Assembly: GCA_964553715.1 (NCBI GenBank)
Contig: CAZKKY010000001.1
Coordinates: forward strand, 62,001 to 126,000
Length of the DNA stretch: 64,000 nucleotides
Reading direction: 5' to 3'
Source of the DNA: JAGOJE01 sp964553715
Lineage (GTDB): Bacteria; Pseudomonadota; Alphaproteobacteria; Rickettsiales; Rickettsiaceae
The stretch's first letter is position 1. Every line of letters begins with the position of its first letter. A program made the translations under genes and the position numbers. This document shows, in pieces, positions 19,571 to 29,003 of this stretch. The notes under the pieces were generated by a model. It was not told the origin of the DNA, made no database searches, and saw only the letters and a program-made list of their open reading frames with translations.

Positions 19571-19683
19571 TATTTCAAAATCTCAAAAATCCATCTTTGC
19601 TAATGATTATATTGTAAAGAATGGAATATGAACATAGCATTTAGCTACTAAATGCTGTTGATATAATTATACATCTAGTACTT

Positions 19684-19947
19684 ATGAATAAAGTTATAAT
19701 ATATACAAAATCCATCTGCCCATACTGCGTAAAAGCAAAAGCATTACTTGATAGAAAAAACTGCAAATATCAAGAGATCAACATTGAAAATGATGAATCG
19801 TTAAGATCAGAAATGATGCTAAAATCCTCTGGACGTAAAACAGTACCTCAGATTTTTATAGGTGATTATCATGTCGGTGGGTGTGATGATCTATATGAAT
19901 TAGAGCAAAATAATAAGTTAGACAATCTTATTAGTAGATATATTTAA
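19684..19947 (+). CDS. grxC: Glutaredoxin 3
   Basis: An 87-residue dithiol glutaredoxin that uses glutathione to reduce protein disulfides. The active site CPYC is at residues 12-15, after the IYTKSI strand; the cis-Pro lies in KTVPQIFIGD, followed by the glutathione-binding GGCDDL motif. Its stop overlaps the stop of convergent dapB by three bases, so the two mRNAs are complementary at their ends. Confidence 0.95.
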   Translation: MNKVIIYTKSICPYCVKAKALLDRKNCKYQEINIENDESLRSEMMLKSSGRKTVPQIFIGDYHVGGCDDLYELEQNNKLDNLISRYI

Positions 19948-20666
19948 TAATATACATCCCTTGTGGAATATAGCCCTGGCTTTTCTTGACTTGACATCCA
20001 CAATGCGCATCTTATCGCCCCATTAGCATATATAGATCTATTTTCGGATTTGTGAGAGATTTCTATAGACTCGTTATTACCTATAAACATAATTCTATGC
20101 TCACCACTGATATTACCACCACGAATCGATGAAAAACCTATCGCAGATTGAGGCCTCTTACCATTCTGATGGTTCCACTGAATAAATTCTACGTTCCTAG
20201 CTTTGGCAATAGCATAACCTAAAGATAAAGCAGTACCTGAAGGAGCATCTTTTTTAGAAGAGTGATGAGAATCTATAATTTCTACATCATATGTAGAATC
20301 TAATGTTCGCGCAATTTCAGAAACAGTTTTTTCAATTAACGCTACAAGAAAACTCATGTTAGCTGAGTATAAGATTGGAATATTTTTTGAAGCTGCCACT
20401 AAAGCATTATACTCAAGATTAGTAAAAGACGTAGTACCAACAACAAGCTTCGTATTATACCGCAAAGCACATGGAAGTAAGGCCATTAATCCTTCAGGTG
20501 AAGAAAAATCTATTACAACATCAGAGTTTTTACATAAATCATCAATGTCAGATCCTTCAGACCTTGCATATGAATAAGAAAGCACACACCCTTCATTATG
20601 TTCTATAGCATCTATAATTTCTCTACCCATCCTACCGTTAGAACCATAAACGCCTATTTTGATCAT
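19944..20666 (-). CDS. dapB: 4-hydroxy-tetrahydrodipicolinate reductase
   Basis: DapB reduces the dihydrodipicolinate-stage intermediate in the lysine and meso-diaminopimelate pathway, so it serves peptidoglycan synthesis. The 240-residue protein has the nucleotide-binding GVYGSNGRMG, DVVIDFSSPEG, VVGTTSF, SANMSFLVAL, and the substrate/catalytic segment DSHHSSKKDAPSGTAL with the paired His and the Lys, then GEHRIMFIG. Presence of dapB fits the D,D-carboxypeptidase at 35.7 kb and points to an organism that keeps a peptidoglycan pathway. Confidence 0.97.
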   Translation of the reverse strand: MIKIGVYGSNGRMGREIIDAIEHNEGCVLSYSYARSEGSDIDDLCKNSDVVIDFSSPEGLMALLPCALRYNTKLVVGTTSFTNLEYNALVAASKNIPILYSANMSFLVALIEKTVSEIARTLDSTYDVEIIDSHHSSKKDAPSGTALSLGYAIAKARNVEFIQWNHQNGKRPQSAIGFSSIRGGNISGEHRIMFIGNNESIEISHKSENRSIYANGAIRCALWMSSQEKPGLYSTRDVYY

Positions 20667-20669
20667 TTT

Positions 20670-21158
20670 TTATATTTTTTTGAGTTGATGATAATTTCTT
20701 TTATAATAAGATAATGGCATTTTTTCATTACGAATCAAAATATTTTCTACCAATCCAAGAATTATTTTATGATCACCACCATCATATTTAGAATATAAAC
20801 TACATTCTATATTACAATTAGCAGGCTGTATCAATGGAGAATTAGAAAACTGCCCTAAACTATAGTTTGTATAATTAGCAAATTTATCCCTATTAATAGA
20901 CGCAAAATGATTGGATACTTCCTTGCCTTCTTCAGCAAGAATACTAATAGCAAATTTTTTACTCTCCATAATAGCTGGAAGAGTTTTAGAAAGAGAGTTA
21001 ATACAAAATAATATTAAAGGAGGATTCAAAGATACAGAAGTAAGAGAAGTTGCTGTAAAACCGTATAATTTTCCAGATGAATCGGAGCATGTAATAACAG
21101 AAACACCAGATGGCAAATTACTCATTGCATCTTTAAAAAGATTTACTGAAAGATTCAT
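20670..21158 (-). CDS. Flavin reductase-like (DIM6/NTAB family) protein
   Basis: A 162-residue FMN-binding split-barrel protein. Family features are MSNLPSGVSVITC near the N-terminus, GFTATSLTSVSLNPPLILFCI (read as GFTATSLTSVSLNPP), a FAISILAEEGKEVSNHFAS segment (FAISILAEEG) and the HKIILGLVENI strand corresponding to the usual GDHxIxxGxV motif. These enzymes use NAD(P)H to reduce free flavin, sometimes for a partner monooxygenase; no partner is evident here. It is 3 bases upstream of dapB and its ATG shares one base with the stop of the solute-binding protein gene (TAATG). Confidence 0.9.
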   Translation of the reverse strand: MNLSVNLFKDAMSNLPSGVSVITCSDSSGKLYGFTATSLTSVSLNPPLILFCINSLSKTLPAIMESKKFAISILAEEGKEVSNHFASINRDKFANYTNYSLGQFSNSPLIQPANCNIECSLYSKYDGGDHKIILGLVENILIRNEKMPLSYYKRNYHQLKKI

Positions 21159-21898
21159 TATTCACTCTTAATCCATTTCTGAATAATAATAGACATTTTA
21201 TTTTCTTTCTGTAATTTTTCTATAGCATTATTAATAGGTATAAGAAGGTCAGACCCTTTAGGAAGAACTATGGCAAATTCAGATTTTAGTTCTGGAAGGT
21301 CAAAAAAAGATAATCCTTTGTTGTTTTTAATGAATTGTTCAACCTGCATCTTTTCTAGTACTACTGCATCAACCGAGCCAGATTTAAGTTCTTCTATTAA
21401 AACCAAATTATTTGATAAAGATCTAATCAATGTCCCTGGCATTCCATCAGCTAATTTTTTCGCCTCTATCTCCCATGTTGTACCTAGTTGAGCCCCTATA
21501 ACTTTTCCTTGTAAGTCAGAAAATTTAGAGAAGTTATCATCAGCCCTAACAATCACTGCAAAACCAGATGAAGCATATATATTAGAAAAATCGAAATATT
21601 CTTCTCTCTCTGGAGTTTTTGAGACAGCCGAAATTACACAATCTAAACTAGAGCTATTAATAGCAGGAAAAAGAGCAGGAAAATCAATGTTTTTTATCAC
21701 AAGCTTTTTACCCATAACATCAGCTATTGCTTCAATTACATCTACATCAAGACCCACAATTTTTCCAGAGCTGATAAATTCATAGGGAGGGTTATCAGCT
21801 GATAACCCTACTACTAGAGTATTTTCTTCATTATTTTTTTCTCCACAAGCAGTAAGAGTAACCAAAAAAATCAATATAGATAAAAAATATTTTTTCAT
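21158..21898 (-). CDS. Amino-acid-type ABC transporter substrate-binding lipoprotein
   Basis: A 246-residue family 3 solute-binding protein. An N-terminal signal with lipobox LTAC (Cys18) predicts a lipid anchor. Domain features are NPPYEF, GLDVDVIEAIADVMGKK (GLDVDVIEAIA), CVISAVSKTPEREEYFDFS and GKVIGAQLGTTWE, all typical of polar amino-acid binding proteins such as GlnH/HisJ. No permease or ATPase gene is adjacent, so it may serve a transporter encoded elsewhere. It is coupled by a one-base overlap to the flavin reductase gene. Confidence 0.92.
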   Translation of the reverse strand: MKKYFLSILIFLVTLTACGEKNNEENTLVVGLSADNPPYEFISSGKIVGLDVDVIEAIADVMGKKLVIKNIDFPALFPAINSSSLDCVISAVSKTPEREEYFDFSNIYASSGFAVIVRADDNFSKFSDLQGKVIGAQLGTTWEIEAKKLADGMPGTLIRSLSNNLVLIEELKSGSVDAVVLEKMQVEQFIKNNKGLSFFDLPELKSEFAIVLPKGSDLLIPINNAIEKLQKENKMSIIIQKWIKSE

Positions 21899-21972
21899 TT
21901 TAACCTCTTACTTATCGCAAATAGAAAATAATAAACTAGATATCTTTCTAAGATATATAATTTAACCTGAGA

Positions 21973-22887
21973 TTAGTTCCCAGCTATTGCAGCAACTTCA
22001 GCAGCGAAGTCTTTTTCTTCTTGAACAATGCCTTCGCCAAGCTCAAAACGTACAAATGCCTTTAATACAATATTAGCATTCATAGATTTTCCAGCTTCAT
22101 CTATTACATCTTTAATTTTGGTTTTACCATCAATAACAAAAATTTGTTCTAGCAAAACAGCTTCCTCATAAAATTTACGAATTCTACCATCTACCATTTT
22201 TTCTATTATGTTATCTGGCTTACCAGAAGCACGAGATTGCTCGAAGAAAATATCCCTCTCGCGAGCTATTAAAGCTTGATCTAAACTTTCAATATTAAGA
22301 GACTGGGGCCTTGTAGCAGCAATATGCATAGCTATTTGCTTACCAAGACTCATCAATTTGCTCTTATCACCTTCAGATTCTAGAGCGACAAGAACAGATA
22401 TCTTTCCAAGACCATCTGCAATAGAGTTATGAATGTAAGATGCAACAACACCATCTTTAACACTAATAGTTTCCATACGTCGCAAGCTTAGGTTTTCTCC
22501 TATAGTAGCAACATTCTCAAGAACTTCTTCTTCTACGGTGCGCCCAGAAGGCATTTTCATAGATTTTAAAGAATCCAGATCAGAAACTTTCACAGCAAGT
22601 TTAGAAATGCCTAAAACCATAGACTGAAACTGTTCATTCCTAGAAACAAAATCTGTCTCTGAATTAACCTCAACAACAGAACCAACGTTTGAGTCAACAA
22701 AAACGGCTGTCAACCCTTCAGCCGCAACACGTCCAGATTTTTTTGCAGCAGCAGACAAACCTTTCTTACGAAGCCAATCTATCGCATCCTCAAAATTACC
22801 ATTAGTTTCTGTCAAAGCTTTTTTGCAGTCCATCATGCCAGAACCGGTTTTTTCACGCAAATCTTTTACAAGTGCAGCAGTAATCAT
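21973..22887 (-). CDS. tsf: Elongation factor Ts
   Basis: EF-Ts exchanges GDP for GTP on EF-Tu. The 304-residue protein has the N-terminal UBA-like module (VKDLREKTGSGMMDCKKAL), the core TDFVSRNEQF motif that inserts into the EF-Tu nucleotide pocket, and the dimerisation/coiled-coil region to the C-terminus. It follows rpsB at a 47-base gap on the same strand, the near-universal order, and shares its promoter at 23999-24027. Confidence 0.98.
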   Translation of the reverse strand: MITAALVKDLREKTGSGMMDCKKALTETNGNFEDAIDWLRKKGLSAAAKKSGRVAAEGLTAVFVDSNVGSVVEVNSETDFVSRNEQFQSMVLGISKLAVKVSDLDSLKSMKMPSGRTVEEEVLENVATIGENLSLRRMETISVKDGVVASYIHNSIADGLGKISVLVALESEGDKSKLMSLGKQIAMHIAATRPQSLNIESLDQALIARERDIFFEQSRASGKPDNIIEKMVDGRIRKFYEEAVLLEQIFVIDGKTKIKDVIDEAGKSMNANIVLKAFVRFELGEGIVQEEKDFAAEVAAIAGN

Positions 22888-22934
22888 AATTCATTCTCCA
22901 TTAATCTTTACTAATCATAAGACTAGTTATTATC

Positions 22935-23849
22935 TTAGTTTTCATTTGTTGTTTTTTGATTCTTAGAATCAGAACTTTTTTCTTTCTTTAGAGCTTCTTC
23001 AAAATCAGCTCCTTTATCCGCATTGCTATCTATATCAGAAGCTGCAGAAAGCTTTTTTGGAGCTTTAATTTTCTTTATAGAACTTTCAGAATCACCCTTT
23101 TCATTTAAAACAACTTCAGAAATAGCACCAAGATCAACACCAGACGCAGCAAGAGATTCTTGAATCCCTAGCAAAGCAGCTTCCGCAAATAAATCTGTAT
23201 ATAATTTAATAGATCTTATAGCATCATCATTACCTGGGATAGGGAAAGTGATATCATCTGGATCAGAGTTACTATCAACAACAGCAACAATAGGAATGTT
23301 TAGTTTTTTTGCTTCTAAAATCGCTAGATGCTCTTTGTTAGTATCTATTACTACAATCAAATCTGGCCTACCACCCATGGCTCTAATTCCAGAAAATGCG
23401 CGGAATAATTTATCTTTCTTTCTAGTAATTTCAAGCACTTCTTTTTTTGTGTAACTATCTACAAGCTCTTGATCAGATAGAATTTGTTCATATTCTTCAA
23501 GTTTTTTGATAGACCTAGAAACTGTTCCCCAATTTGTCAAACTACCACCAAGCCATCTATGATTTATATAATACTGACCACATTTTTCAGCGCACTCCGC
23601 AACCAATTCACGAGCTTGAACTTTAGTTCCTACAAACAAGACTCGACCATTGTTTTTGACTGTTTGATATATCTCTTTCATAGCAACGCCAAGCAAAATA
23701 GACGTATATTCCAGATTCATGATGTGGATATCATCACGCACACCATATATATATGGCGCCATTTTAGGATTCCATCTTGCAGCCTTATGGCCAAAATGAA
23801 CACCAGCATCTAATAAAGAGCTAATGCTAACAGGAGAAAGTTTAGACAT
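22935..23849 (-). CDS. rpsB: 30S ribosomal protein S2
   Basis: S2 binds the 30S head-body junction and recruits S1. Motifs are LLDAGVHFGHKAARWNPKM, YIYGVRDDIHIMNLE, GRVLFVGTKVQA, RWLGGSLTNW and the Asp-rich VAVVDSNSDPDDITFPIPGNDDA region (VAVVDSNSDPDD). The 304-residue length exceeds the usual ~240; about 70 extra C-terminal residues are rich in Ser, Lys, Glu and Asp, as in other Alphaproteobacteria. It has an unusually long leader of about 140 bases. Confidence 0.98.
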   Translation of the reverse strand: MSKLSPVSISSLLDAGVHFGHKAARWNPKMAPYIYGVRDDIHIMNLEYTSILLGVAMKEIYQTVKNNGRVLFVGTKVQARELVAECAEKCGQYYINHRWLGGSLTNWGTVSRSIKKLEEYEQILSDQELVDSYTKKEVLEITRKKDKLFRAFSGIRAMGGRPDLIVVIDTNKEHLAILEAKKLNIPIVAVVDSNSDPDDITFPIPGNDDAIRSIKLYTDLFAEAALLGIQESLAASGVDLGAISEVVLNEKGDSESSIKKIKAPKKLSAASDIDSNADKGADFEEALKKEKSSDSKNQKTTNEN

Positions 23850-23998
23850 AATTTTCCTTTTTATTTTTAGTTATACCTCCGCAGAACAAACCCATCAAAG
23901 ATCTATAAAGTTTTATAAACCCTAACAGGACTAAGTATATATTCCACGTGCGAATTAGTTATAGCTAGCGTAGCTTATAAACTACAAAAGCTTGGTAA

Positions 23999-24027
23999 CT
24001 TGTAAATAATTTTTCTACTTTTGTCAA
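23999..24027 (-). promoter_or_regulatory. Promoter of rpsB-tsf
   Basis: On the minus strand a perfect TTGACA (24027-24022) is followed after 17 bases by TACAAG (24004-23999). Transcription would start near 23992, leaving a leader of about 140 bases before rpsB. Confidence 0.6.
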
Positions 24028-24126
24028 TCAAAAACTGCCGAAAACTATTAAGAATTGATCTTTGATATTATCATCAAATTGCCATTGCACATTACCCATC
24101 TACGATATAAAGCGCCTTGAGTAATA

Positions 24127-27100
24127 TTATAGTTGATTTTCTAATGTTACTGTTTGCAATATTACGCTATCAACCCACAATATTTTTGCTTCAATATTAT
24201 GATTTTTATATATTTTGCTAATAGCATCTTTATAAAATAATAATTGCTTAATATAAGAAATAGGAAGCTTAGAATATTTATCATGATTTCCTGTTTTATA
24301 ATCTAATATCACTATTTTATTATCATAAACTGCCATAAAATCTATTCTACCTACCCGGATTTCACCATTAATATTTACTCCAATATTAACTTCAGTTTTT
24401 ATCTCGGATTTTAGTAAATTTTTAAATTCTTCTAAATTTAAGATTTTATCTATCCGATTACCTACAAACTCTTGCTGAGATTTTGACAAAAGGCCTAGCA
24501 TAGGGTGATTTTTGGCTATCGAGTAATCTCTTGTTCTAACAATATCTTCTATCACTTTGTGAAAAATAGTACCAAAAACCATGGCTTTACTACTATCAAG
24601 ATCACTATTTTCTGATGATGATAAATTAGTAAATTTTTTGATGATAGGATTTTGTAGTGGAATATTTGGTAAAACTGGAGCTAATATTTGTGGCAATAGG
24701 TTATTTTCATTATTTATATAAGTATTAGAGCTATGATTTTGATATATCAGGACTTGCTCTGATAAAAAACTGTAATTTTCTACATCATATTCAAGCTGGC
24801 TCATAGCATTTTGCAGGATCTGATACCAATGACTATCATTGTTTTTTTGACTACTACGATAACATGCGATTACTAACCTATCTTCTGCTCTTGTCATTGC
24901 TACATAAAGCAGCCTTAAATATTCTTCATATTCTAATTTTTTATTATATTCTTTACATTTATCAAGATAATGGCTTACTGACGATGAAGATGACGACCAT
25001 AATGCAACGTCTCGCTCTGCCCAAACAATATTATTCATATTACGAGGCAATGTGATATTATCTGCGATTATAACTACCGGGGCCTGCAGACCTTTCGCTC
25101 CATGAATAGTCATAACTCGAATCTGTTTATTTTTTTCTACACTACGTTTTATTTCCGTATTGCTTTGTTCAAACCAAATAATAAATTCTTGGAGGCTTTG
25201 ACTGGTATCTTTAGCAAAAGTTGTAACTAAAGAAAGAAATTCATTAATGATATCTGAAGATTCTTCGCCGCCATAAGATAAAAGCTTTTTTCTATATCCA
25301 AAAGTATTTAATATGATGTGAAAAAAATCTTGTAAAGAATATGCTAGATATAATTCACAAAATTGATCTAATACTAAAAATATATTATTCAAACCCATAG
25401 ATTTAGTATTTTCTAATATAAATTTACTTTTATCGTAAAGAATGATATCACGAATTTCATCGTCATTTAAGCAAAAGAATGGTGACTTTAAAAGGCTTGC
25501 TAGGTTAAGGTCATCAAATGGTTGCAGTACAAATTTTGCTATAGAAATTATATCTTTTGCCTCTATGCTAGAAGATAATATAATTCTATCCATACCAGAT
25601 ATTGCAAGACCAGTATTTTGTATTGCCCTTACCATATCAAGAGAGTTGATATCTCTCTTTCTAATTAGAATCATCACATCTTCTTCTGTTATCACCTTAC
25701 CAGTAGATGGCAAAATAGTTTTAGAAGACATCAGATCTTTTATATAAGATGCAATATTATTACCAAGCCTAGTTCCCAGGCTAAGACTTTCTGATGATGG
25801 TATAATAGGCCAGAATAAATCTTCTACTGAATTTTCTTCAAGCACAGGCCATATTTCTACTCTACCACCATCTAAATTACGAAAACACTTAAGATGAGGA
25901 TTAGCAGGAAAATTATGAGATATCGAGTTAGTTAATCTTTCAAAAGTTGCATCTACAAATTTTACTATAGCTGGAGCAGATCTATAACTTAACGCAAGAT
26001 CTATTATTTCATATGGCTGAAGACTAAAATTCATTTGATTGTATAAAAAGTCTTTCATTCCTTGAAAAGCTCTAAGATCTGCTCCTTGAAAACTGTAAAT
26101 AGACTGTTTCTCATCCCCTACCACAAATATTGTTCTCTGCTTATTATTATCGCTTCCTGAATAAAATTCTTGCATCAAAGAAGAAATAATAGTCCATTGC
26201 GCAGGGCTTGTATCTTGAGCTTCATCTATAAGAATATGATCTATCCCACCATCTAACTTATAAAGAACCCACTCTTTAAACTCGCTATTATTTAGTAATT
26301 TATTCGAAAAATATATTAGATCGTCATAATCTAAATATCCATATTTTGCTTTTTCAGAGTCATAACTTGTTATCAGTTTTGATGCTAGAACAAATAGATA
26401 TTTACTATCTCTTATCAATCCAAAAGTCTTATTGATCTGATCGAATTCTACTATCTTCTTTTGTACATTCTCTATAAAGCCTACAAAATCTGGCATTTCT
26501 TTTGCGCATTTAGAAGAAATTAATTTGACCCTTGGCTTATCTAATTTTGTTAGAAATATTGACTTCAGAATAGAAAAATTTACCTTTTGTTCTAAGATGG
26601 GCTGGTTTAAATAATTTTTATATTGAAGTAAAAAATCATATTCATCAGATTTTTTCCAGTATTCAGAATCATCTGCAGCGTATTCTTTTAGAGAGTTAAT
26701 GAATTCTAGAAAATATTCATCCTGAGTTAAGGTAATATTCATAGATTCCTTCAAAAAATTTTCATAACTTTTTGATTCAGAAAAATGATCTATCAACAAC
26801 TTAAATTGAATTCTGGAATCTATAATTTTATTTTGTAAAACATTCAAAGAAGTCTCGTGAACATTAGTTTCAATAAAACTTAATGCTTCTTCTTCCTCAA
26901 GGTTTAATGGATTATCAAAAATAGTTTTGCTTACCTTTAATATAAGGTTTCTAGACCTAACTTCATCTATAACCTCAAAACCTGGAACGATAGAAGCCTC
27001 TAATGGAAAAAGCCTTAAAAGAGTTTGGCAAAATCCATGAATAGTTTGTATCTGAATTTGCGCAGGAGATTTAAGTAAAATATGAAATAAATTTTTGGCA

Positions 27101-27402
27101 TTTACTATTTCTTCTCTTGTAGGAGCCCTACCTAATAGTAAATATAAAGATGATTCTAAGGATTCTATACTAGCATCATGCCAAGCCCTTAACTCTTTGT
27201 TTATTCTTTCCAGCATTTCACCAGCCGCAGCCTTGGTAAATGTCAGACAAAGTATTTTCTCCGGCGAAGAGCCATTAAGAATTAATTTTAATACCCTATC
27301 TGTAAGAATTTTTGTTTTACCAGTACCAGCAGAAGCTGAAACCCATACAGATGTTAATGGATTTGAAGATCTCAACTGCTCTTTATTATGACTGAATTTC
27401 AT
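24127..27402 (-). CDS. addA: Double-strand break repair helicase-nuclease AddA
   Basis: AddA with AddB processes double-strand DNA ends for RecA. The 1091-residue protein has a UvrD-type helicase core: Walker A SASAGTGKT (residues 22-30), motif II IDEAQDTSPAQW, motif III VGDEKQSIYSFQGAD, motif IV LSYRS, motif V MTIHGAKGLQAP and motif VI LLYVAMTRAEDRL. A C-terminal Cas4-like nuclease domain carries GRIDFMAVYDNKIVILDYKTG (GRIDF and LDYKTG hold the catalytic Asp and Lys). This matches alphaproteobacterial AddA. addB is usually next to it but is not in this window. Confidence 0.95.
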   Translation of the reverse strand: MKFSHNKEQLRSSNPLTSVWVSASAGTGKTKILTDRVLKLILNGSSPEKILCLTFTKAAAGEMLERINKELRAWHDASIESLESSLYLLLGRAPTREEIVNAKNLFHILLKSPAQIQIQTIHGFCQTLLRLFPLEASIVPGFEVIDEVRSRNLILKVSKTIFDNPLNLEEEEALSFIETNVHETSLNVLQNKIIDSRIQFKLLIDHFSESKSYENFLKESMNITLTQDEYFLEFINSLKEYAADDSEYWKKSDEYDFLLQYKNYLNQPILEQKVNFSILKSIFLTKLDKPRVKLISSKCAKEMPDFVGFIENVQKKIVEFDQINKTFGLIRDSKYLFVLASKLITSYDSEKAKYGYLDYDDLIYFSNKLLNNSEFKEWVLYKLDGGIDHILIDEAQDTSPAQWTIISSLMQEFYSGSDNNKQRTIFVVGDEKQSIYSFQGADLRAFQGMKDFLYNQMNFSLQPYEIIDLALSYRSAPAIVKFVDATFERLTNSISHNFPANPHLKCFRNLDGGRVEIWPVLEENSVEDLFWPIIPSSESLSLGTRLGNNIASYIKDLMSSKTILPSTGKVITEEDVMILIRKRDINSLDMVRAIQNTGLAISGMDRIILSSSIEAKDIISIAKFVLQPFDDLNLASLLKSPFFCLNDDEIRDIILYDKSKFILENTKSMGLNNIFLVLDQFCELYLAYSLQDFFHIILNTFGYRKKLLSYGGEESSDIINEFLSLVTTFAKDTSQSLQEFIIWFEQSNTEIKRSVEKNKQIRVMTIHGAKGLQAPVVIIADNITLPRNMNNIVWAERDVALWSSSSSSVSHYLDKCKEYNKKLEYEEYLRLLYVAMTRAEDRLVIACYRSSQKNNDSHWYQILQNAMSQLEYDVENYSFLSEQVLIYQNHSSNTYINNENNLLPQILAPVLPNIPLQNPIIKKFTNLSSSENSDLDSSKAMVFGTIFHKVIEDIVRTRDYSIAKNHPMLGLLSKSQQEFVGNRIDKILNLEEFKNLLKSEIKTEVNIGVNINGEIRVGRIDFMAVYDNKIVILDYKTGNHDKYSKLPISYIKQLLFYKDAISKIYKNHNIEAKILWVDSVILQTVTLENQL

Positions 27403-27556
27403 ATCTGGTTTATCAATAGTACTTTTAAAGAATATAGTTTATATAAGTTAAAAAATCCAACTTTATAACACTTAATTTATAGCACTTAGAGTTAATTTGC
27501 ACTATGCAATTTAAAATTTTGTTATATAATGACGGGTAGTTTTATCAACACTTGTT

Positions 27557-28120
27557 ATGGTACGTAAATTTATGTCTAAAAATTACATTATTATTCAATC
27601 TAAAATTATCCTATCAATAATAGTACTTTCTGTGCTTAGTGGATGCGCGACTAATCTTTCTGGCGATGTTTATACAAGCGGATCTACTATGAGTCTAACA
27701 CTTGAAGGAAGCGTTATATCAGCACGTCCTGTTACTATAAAAGACTCTCAAAAAATGACTGACAACACTACAGGTATGGTTGCTGGCGGATTACTTGGCG
27801 CAGTAGGAGGAGCAGCAGCTGGTAATGGAAGAGGCCTTGCTACCGTAGGCGGCGGACTTGCAGGAGCCGCACTTGGAGCTGTACTTGAAGATAAGTTAAG
27901 TACAAGTAAGGGAATGGAATATATAGTAAAGCTTGATATGTCTAAATTCAAGGATGGATATTACGAAGGCACGCCCGCTATGAGAAATGTTCTATCTACC
28001 GCAAAAACAAGCGGACTTATTACTGTTGTACAATCCGCTAGTGATAATGTAGTTGCAGAAGGTCAAAAAGTATATGTTATTTTCTCTAATAACCGTACTC
28101 GCGTTATTCCTGCAAAATAA
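27557..28120 (+). CDS. Glycine-zipper outer-membrane lipoprotein (17 kDa antigen/SlyB-like)
   Basis: A 187-residue lipoprotein. The lipobox LSGC places the lipidated Cys at residue 30 (an ATG 15 bases downstream is an equally good start). Residues about 73-105 form a glycine zipper: alternating GG, AG and LG steps through MVAGGLLGAVGGAAAG and GGGLAGAALGA, as in SlyB, PcP and the rickettsial 17 kDa surface antigen. The C-terminal half resembles the beta-rich domain that follows the zipper in SlyB. A TATAAT box at 27525-27530 may be its promoter. It probably supports outer-membrane integrity. Confidence 0.88.
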   Translation: MVRKFMSKNYIIIQSKIILSIIVLSVLSGCATNLSGDVYTSGSTMSLTLEGSVISARPVTIKDSQKMTDNTTGMVAGGLLGAVGGAAAGNGRGLATVGGGLAGAALGAVLEDKLSTSKGMEYIVKLDMSKFKDGYYEGTPAMRNVLSTAKTSGLITVVQSASDNVVAEGQKVYVIFSNNRTRVIPAK

Positions 28121-28142
28121 CAAGACTTTAGTTTGTTTTTAA

Positions 28143-28901
28143 TTGTCTATTACTACTTTAGATCTTTTTAAGGATATCTTACTTACAGTTTCTCTATCAA
28201 TTCTTATAACATCTTGTACTGATAGAGGAACTATAGTAAGAAGGCATGTCAATTATGATAAAATAATACATGGAGAGACAATATTAATTCTTCCGATATC
28301 TCCTAGCGTTAAAATTGTTGATATTGCCGGAAATCAATCTCAAAAAAAAGATAACGAAAAATATTTACAGGATTTAGTTCAGAAAGTATTAGAGGAAGAG
28401 CTCAAAATACATTCTATAGACTCTAAAATTCTTAGCCACAAAGACCTTGTTTCTTTCGGATTAACTAAAGATTATGAAAATCTGATTGATAAAAATGAAG
28501 AGATAATTAGCTACTTATATTTTTCTAAAAAACAAGATAGAAATATTGCATTTAATACTTCTATTTCTTTTGGCAGTGATTTACAAAATTTTGTTACTAA
28601 AACTGGTTGTAATATTTTAGTAGCGCTTGACTATAACAAAGTTATACAAACTGGGGGCGCTAGAATGAGAAATTTTCTTCTATCTCTTATTAACGCACTA
28701 GATGGAGGAAAAACAATGGCTGAATCTAGGGATTTGTCTATAATTTCTATTAGTTTCATAGATGCAAGAACGGGAGATTTTTTGTGGTCTAATCTACAAA
28801 TAGATAAAAATGATGCTCATAAATTTATGGAAAACAAAAAACACGACTTACAGAAGTTAAAAAACCTTGTAAGAAGAGTTCTTTCTTCTATAAATATATA
28901 A
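28143..28901 (+). CDS. Lipoprotein of unknown function
   Basis: A 252-residue protein starting at a TTG (28143), 22 bases after the preceding lipoprotein, so probably in one operon. A hydrophobic signal ends in LITSC, giving a lipidated Cys25. After it the chain alternates charged helices with strands, and near the C-terminus has SIISISFIDARTGDFLWSN (SISFIDARTGDFLW), the type of edge strand and turn found in CsgG/LpoB/GNA1162-like outer-membrane lipoproteins. I do not recognise a family with confidence. The segment VTKTGCNILVALDY adds a similar strand. It might work with the zipper lipoprotein at the cell surface; that is a guess from position. Confidence 0.6.
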   Translation: MSITTLDLFKDILLTVSLSILITSCTDRGTIVRRHVNYDKIIHGETILILPISPSVKIVDIAGNQSQKKDNEKYLQDLVQKVLEEELKIHSIDSKILSHKDLVSFGLTKDYENLIDKNEEIISYLYFSKKQDRNIAFNTSISFGSDLQNFVTKTGCNILVALDYNKVIQTGGARMRNFLLSLINALDGGKTMAESRDLSIISISFIDARTGDFLWSNLQIDKNDAHKFMENKKHDLQKLKNLVRRVLSSINI

Positions 28902-29003
28902 ATAAAGTCTTCAATAAAAAGATTAGATAACTGGAATAATACAATAATCAAACCCGATTAAACCATAAAGCAGACTAAATAGATCCAAAGAGCTTAGATT
29001 ATT

